Shown in pieces: positions 62,495-64,000 of a DNA stretch of 64,000 nt. How positions within the stretch are numbered: the first letter of the stretch is position 1; each line of letters begins with the position of its first letter. The notes under the pieces were generated by a model that did no database searches, was not told where the DNA came from, and was given only the letters and a program-made list of their open reading frames with translations. A program made the position numbers and the translations under genes. Source of the stretch: Liolophura sinensis (Eukaryota > Mollusca > Polyplacophora > Chitonida > Chitonidae); contig NC_088296.1 of the NCBI RefSeq assembly GCF_032854445.1, forward strand, positions 21,133,853 to 21,197,852, read 5' to 3'.

Positions 62495-62590
62495 AGGACG
62501 AGTCCATGCCGCCAAAGTGTTGTCGCTACTGAAGTACATGTATCACACGTACATGTCAGACACCAGACATGACACCCCACCCAGTTGTAT
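62495..62590 (-). mobile_element. SINE-2 fragment (unit C)
   Basis: Reverse orientation; includes ccagacatgacaccccaccc as in 18990-19020. The unit B copy at about 31340-31385 has lost 54 bases of it. It creates open frames that mimic an exon after a ttacag. Confidence 0.6.
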
Positions 62591-62979
62591 TATACTAACA
62601 CCTGCTAACCAGTTTTGTTTGCAACTGTGCAACAAGCACCATTTCAAAGGTCGTTGGAATGTTCCCCTCCCTCCCCTCCTCCGGGCATGCTGGGATTGAA
62701 ACTTGGTAATTAAGTAAGGACGGCACAGAGGATACCCCCACACTGCTGTACATTCACTTGCCACTCTGCGCCGGAAACACCGAGGAAAAAAAGGAGGAAA
62801 AAATGAACTCCAAACACTATTTTTAGGTGTAAGTTTATAACAAATCTTAATCAAGTAAAAATCTGACAGTAATACGTTCTTAGATAGATTGTCGTTGGCG
62901 CCAGAATTCCACAAGATGTCTCCGTGACACTGCACTTTATACTTATACTATTCGTATTTCTGCTTCTTGTCAACGGGGG

Positions 62980-63365
62980 AGGATCGGTGGCCTAATGGTT
63001 AGAGCTTCCGCGTTGAAATCTGGAGACCACGGAATTAAACCCGAGTCGGGTCATAGCAAAGACTTTAAAAATGGTGCTTGCTTGTCAACGGTGGTAATTG
63101 CTGCTGCCTCGCTTGGCGCTTAGCACTGACAGGTTACGTTAGAGCAAGGAAACGTGACTTCTCTTGGCCCGGTGTCAGTGGAGTGAGACTGGGTGAGTTG
63201 TCATGTCTGTTGTGTTCGGCATGATCCTGCAGTGGTGGCAACACTCCAGCAAGCTGGACTGGCTCTGTCACAAGAAGACATAGTATATGAACACACACCT
63301 CTTGACTCCTCGTCGTCATATGGCTGAAAACTTGTTAAGTACGACGTTAAATCCCTAGCTATATA
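62980..63365 (+). mobile_element. SINE-2, nearly full length (unit C)
   Basis: Counterpart of 31776-32150 with a small duplication (gttacgttagagc). Confidence 0.8.
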
Positions 63366-64000
63366 ACCTCTAAGCCAACAAAAAAGTGCATTGTTGTCGA
63401 CCGTCTTCTCATCTCATTATCTAAAAAATCATCTGCGCATTTAACACCTGGACACAAGTAATGAACGAGGACCAGGGTTCTATGTAGAAATGTAAAATCT
63501 CGCCTAAGAAGTCACGGCACTCTGGAGACAGAATCACACTCCTCACAGCGAGTGAACCGCCCTAAGCTCGCTTTAAAACACAAAAATCTCCCTCCCACCT
63601 AGTTCAACGCGCGTGAGACTGCGTTGGCTAAGTCTCACAACTGCAATTCTCACCTGACATCCAGTGTAGAGGATGGTCCTTTCACTGGACATGCTCCATT
63701 AGTTAGCGAGAACTTGGATGACTTCGTAACAGGGTGGATATTTATTTAACTGCACCACTGTGGTGGATGATAGTGGCCACTTTCACCGCGCTTTCCACGC
63801 TCCCGTGGGGGTCGCGGTTTTCTTAAAACATGGTGATATGGCGCATGCACACTGAACGGAGCATTTCAAACGCCTTGGGCCACTGTTATTGGGTTGAATT
63901 GACTTGCCTCTTAAAACAAAATAAGGATTAATTTCTTTGTGTGATTCCCTGTCCTAAATGATTTAGATACTATTTTAGTCAACATAAAACTACTGGTAGT

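Larger units (their letters stand above)
61970..64000. repeat. Tandem segmental duplication, start of unit C (partial)
   Basis: Sequence from about 61970 matches B from about 30809 to 32800, including the SINE at 62975-63365. At the B-C junction about 800 bases corresponding to B 30000-30808 are missing, so C begins with a deletion. C shares the 30.87-32.8 kb block with B, which shows that unit A lost it (or that it was gained before B and C separated). No gene is visible here. Confidence 0.85.

Noticed and set aside
1-64000. CRISPR array, bacterial operon or viral genome
   Set aside because: No regularly spaced conserved repeats with unique spacers, no long frames or ribosome-binding sites, and clear animal-type SINEs and introns.

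Overview
The window is animal nuclear DNA, most likely from a marine mollusc (bivalve or gastropod). It is AT-rich and intron-rich, with no long open frames and no prokaryotic signals. It is littered with tRNA-derived SINEs whose body resembles those I associate with molluscan genomes: a tRNA-like head, a conserved core about the 'cctgcggatggtcgtgggtt' stretch, and a tail of the type gtaaaacaccaatcaaataaa. I cannot name the genus.

The large-scale structure is a tandem segmental duplication. Unit A (1-30257) is repeated as unit B (about 30258-61970), and a third unit C starts at about 61970 and runs off the end. A and B are collinear and look very similar by eye, but they differ by clear structural changes. 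A alone holds a 7.5-kb block (12.95-20.43 kb) and an amplified 41-bp repeat. B alone holds a 2.2-kb block (shared with C), a 3-kb insert (44.03-47.06 kb), a 1000-bp solo LTR and a greatly expanded 44-bp minisatellite. Within A there is an older internal duplication (12.7-17.2 kb against 20.2-27.1 kb).

The coding content I can support is a family of small two-exon genes for secreted cysteine-rich peptides. Exon 1 encodes a signal peptide plus a short pro-region and ends in phase 1 at a GT donor. Exon 2 starts after a pyrimidine-AG acceptor, completes the split codon and encodes the framework C-x2-C-x4-C-x4-C-x3-C-x2-C. Five members can be assembled: G1A (+, 4445-7577) and G1B (+, 37975-41199); G2 (-, 14117-17197), only in A and with a degenerate framework; G3A (-, 21215-27078) and G3B (-, 50286-57952). 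Two further copies of exon 1 without a visible exon 2 lie head-to-head with G1 (3551-3653 and 37076-37193, minus). I do not recognise this framework as a named family, so the function is open; a secreted defence peptide, a hormone or a venom-like peptide are all possible. A separate candidate 3' exon lies at 34355-34625 (minus) in B only.

Mobile DNA explains much of the rest. A CACTA/EnSpm-like element with CACTG ends sits in the G3 intron in both units, and the paralogous G2 intron keeps what looks like the empty site. The element carries a decayed zinc-finger frame, a ~240-bp tandem repeat and the 44-bp minisatellite. There are two SINE families, a MITE and a foldback hairpin. The picture is an unstable, repeat-rich gene cluster in which small secreted-peptide genes are being duplicated, lost and reshaped. 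All gene models rest on splice-site, phase and homology reasoning from the sequence alone.
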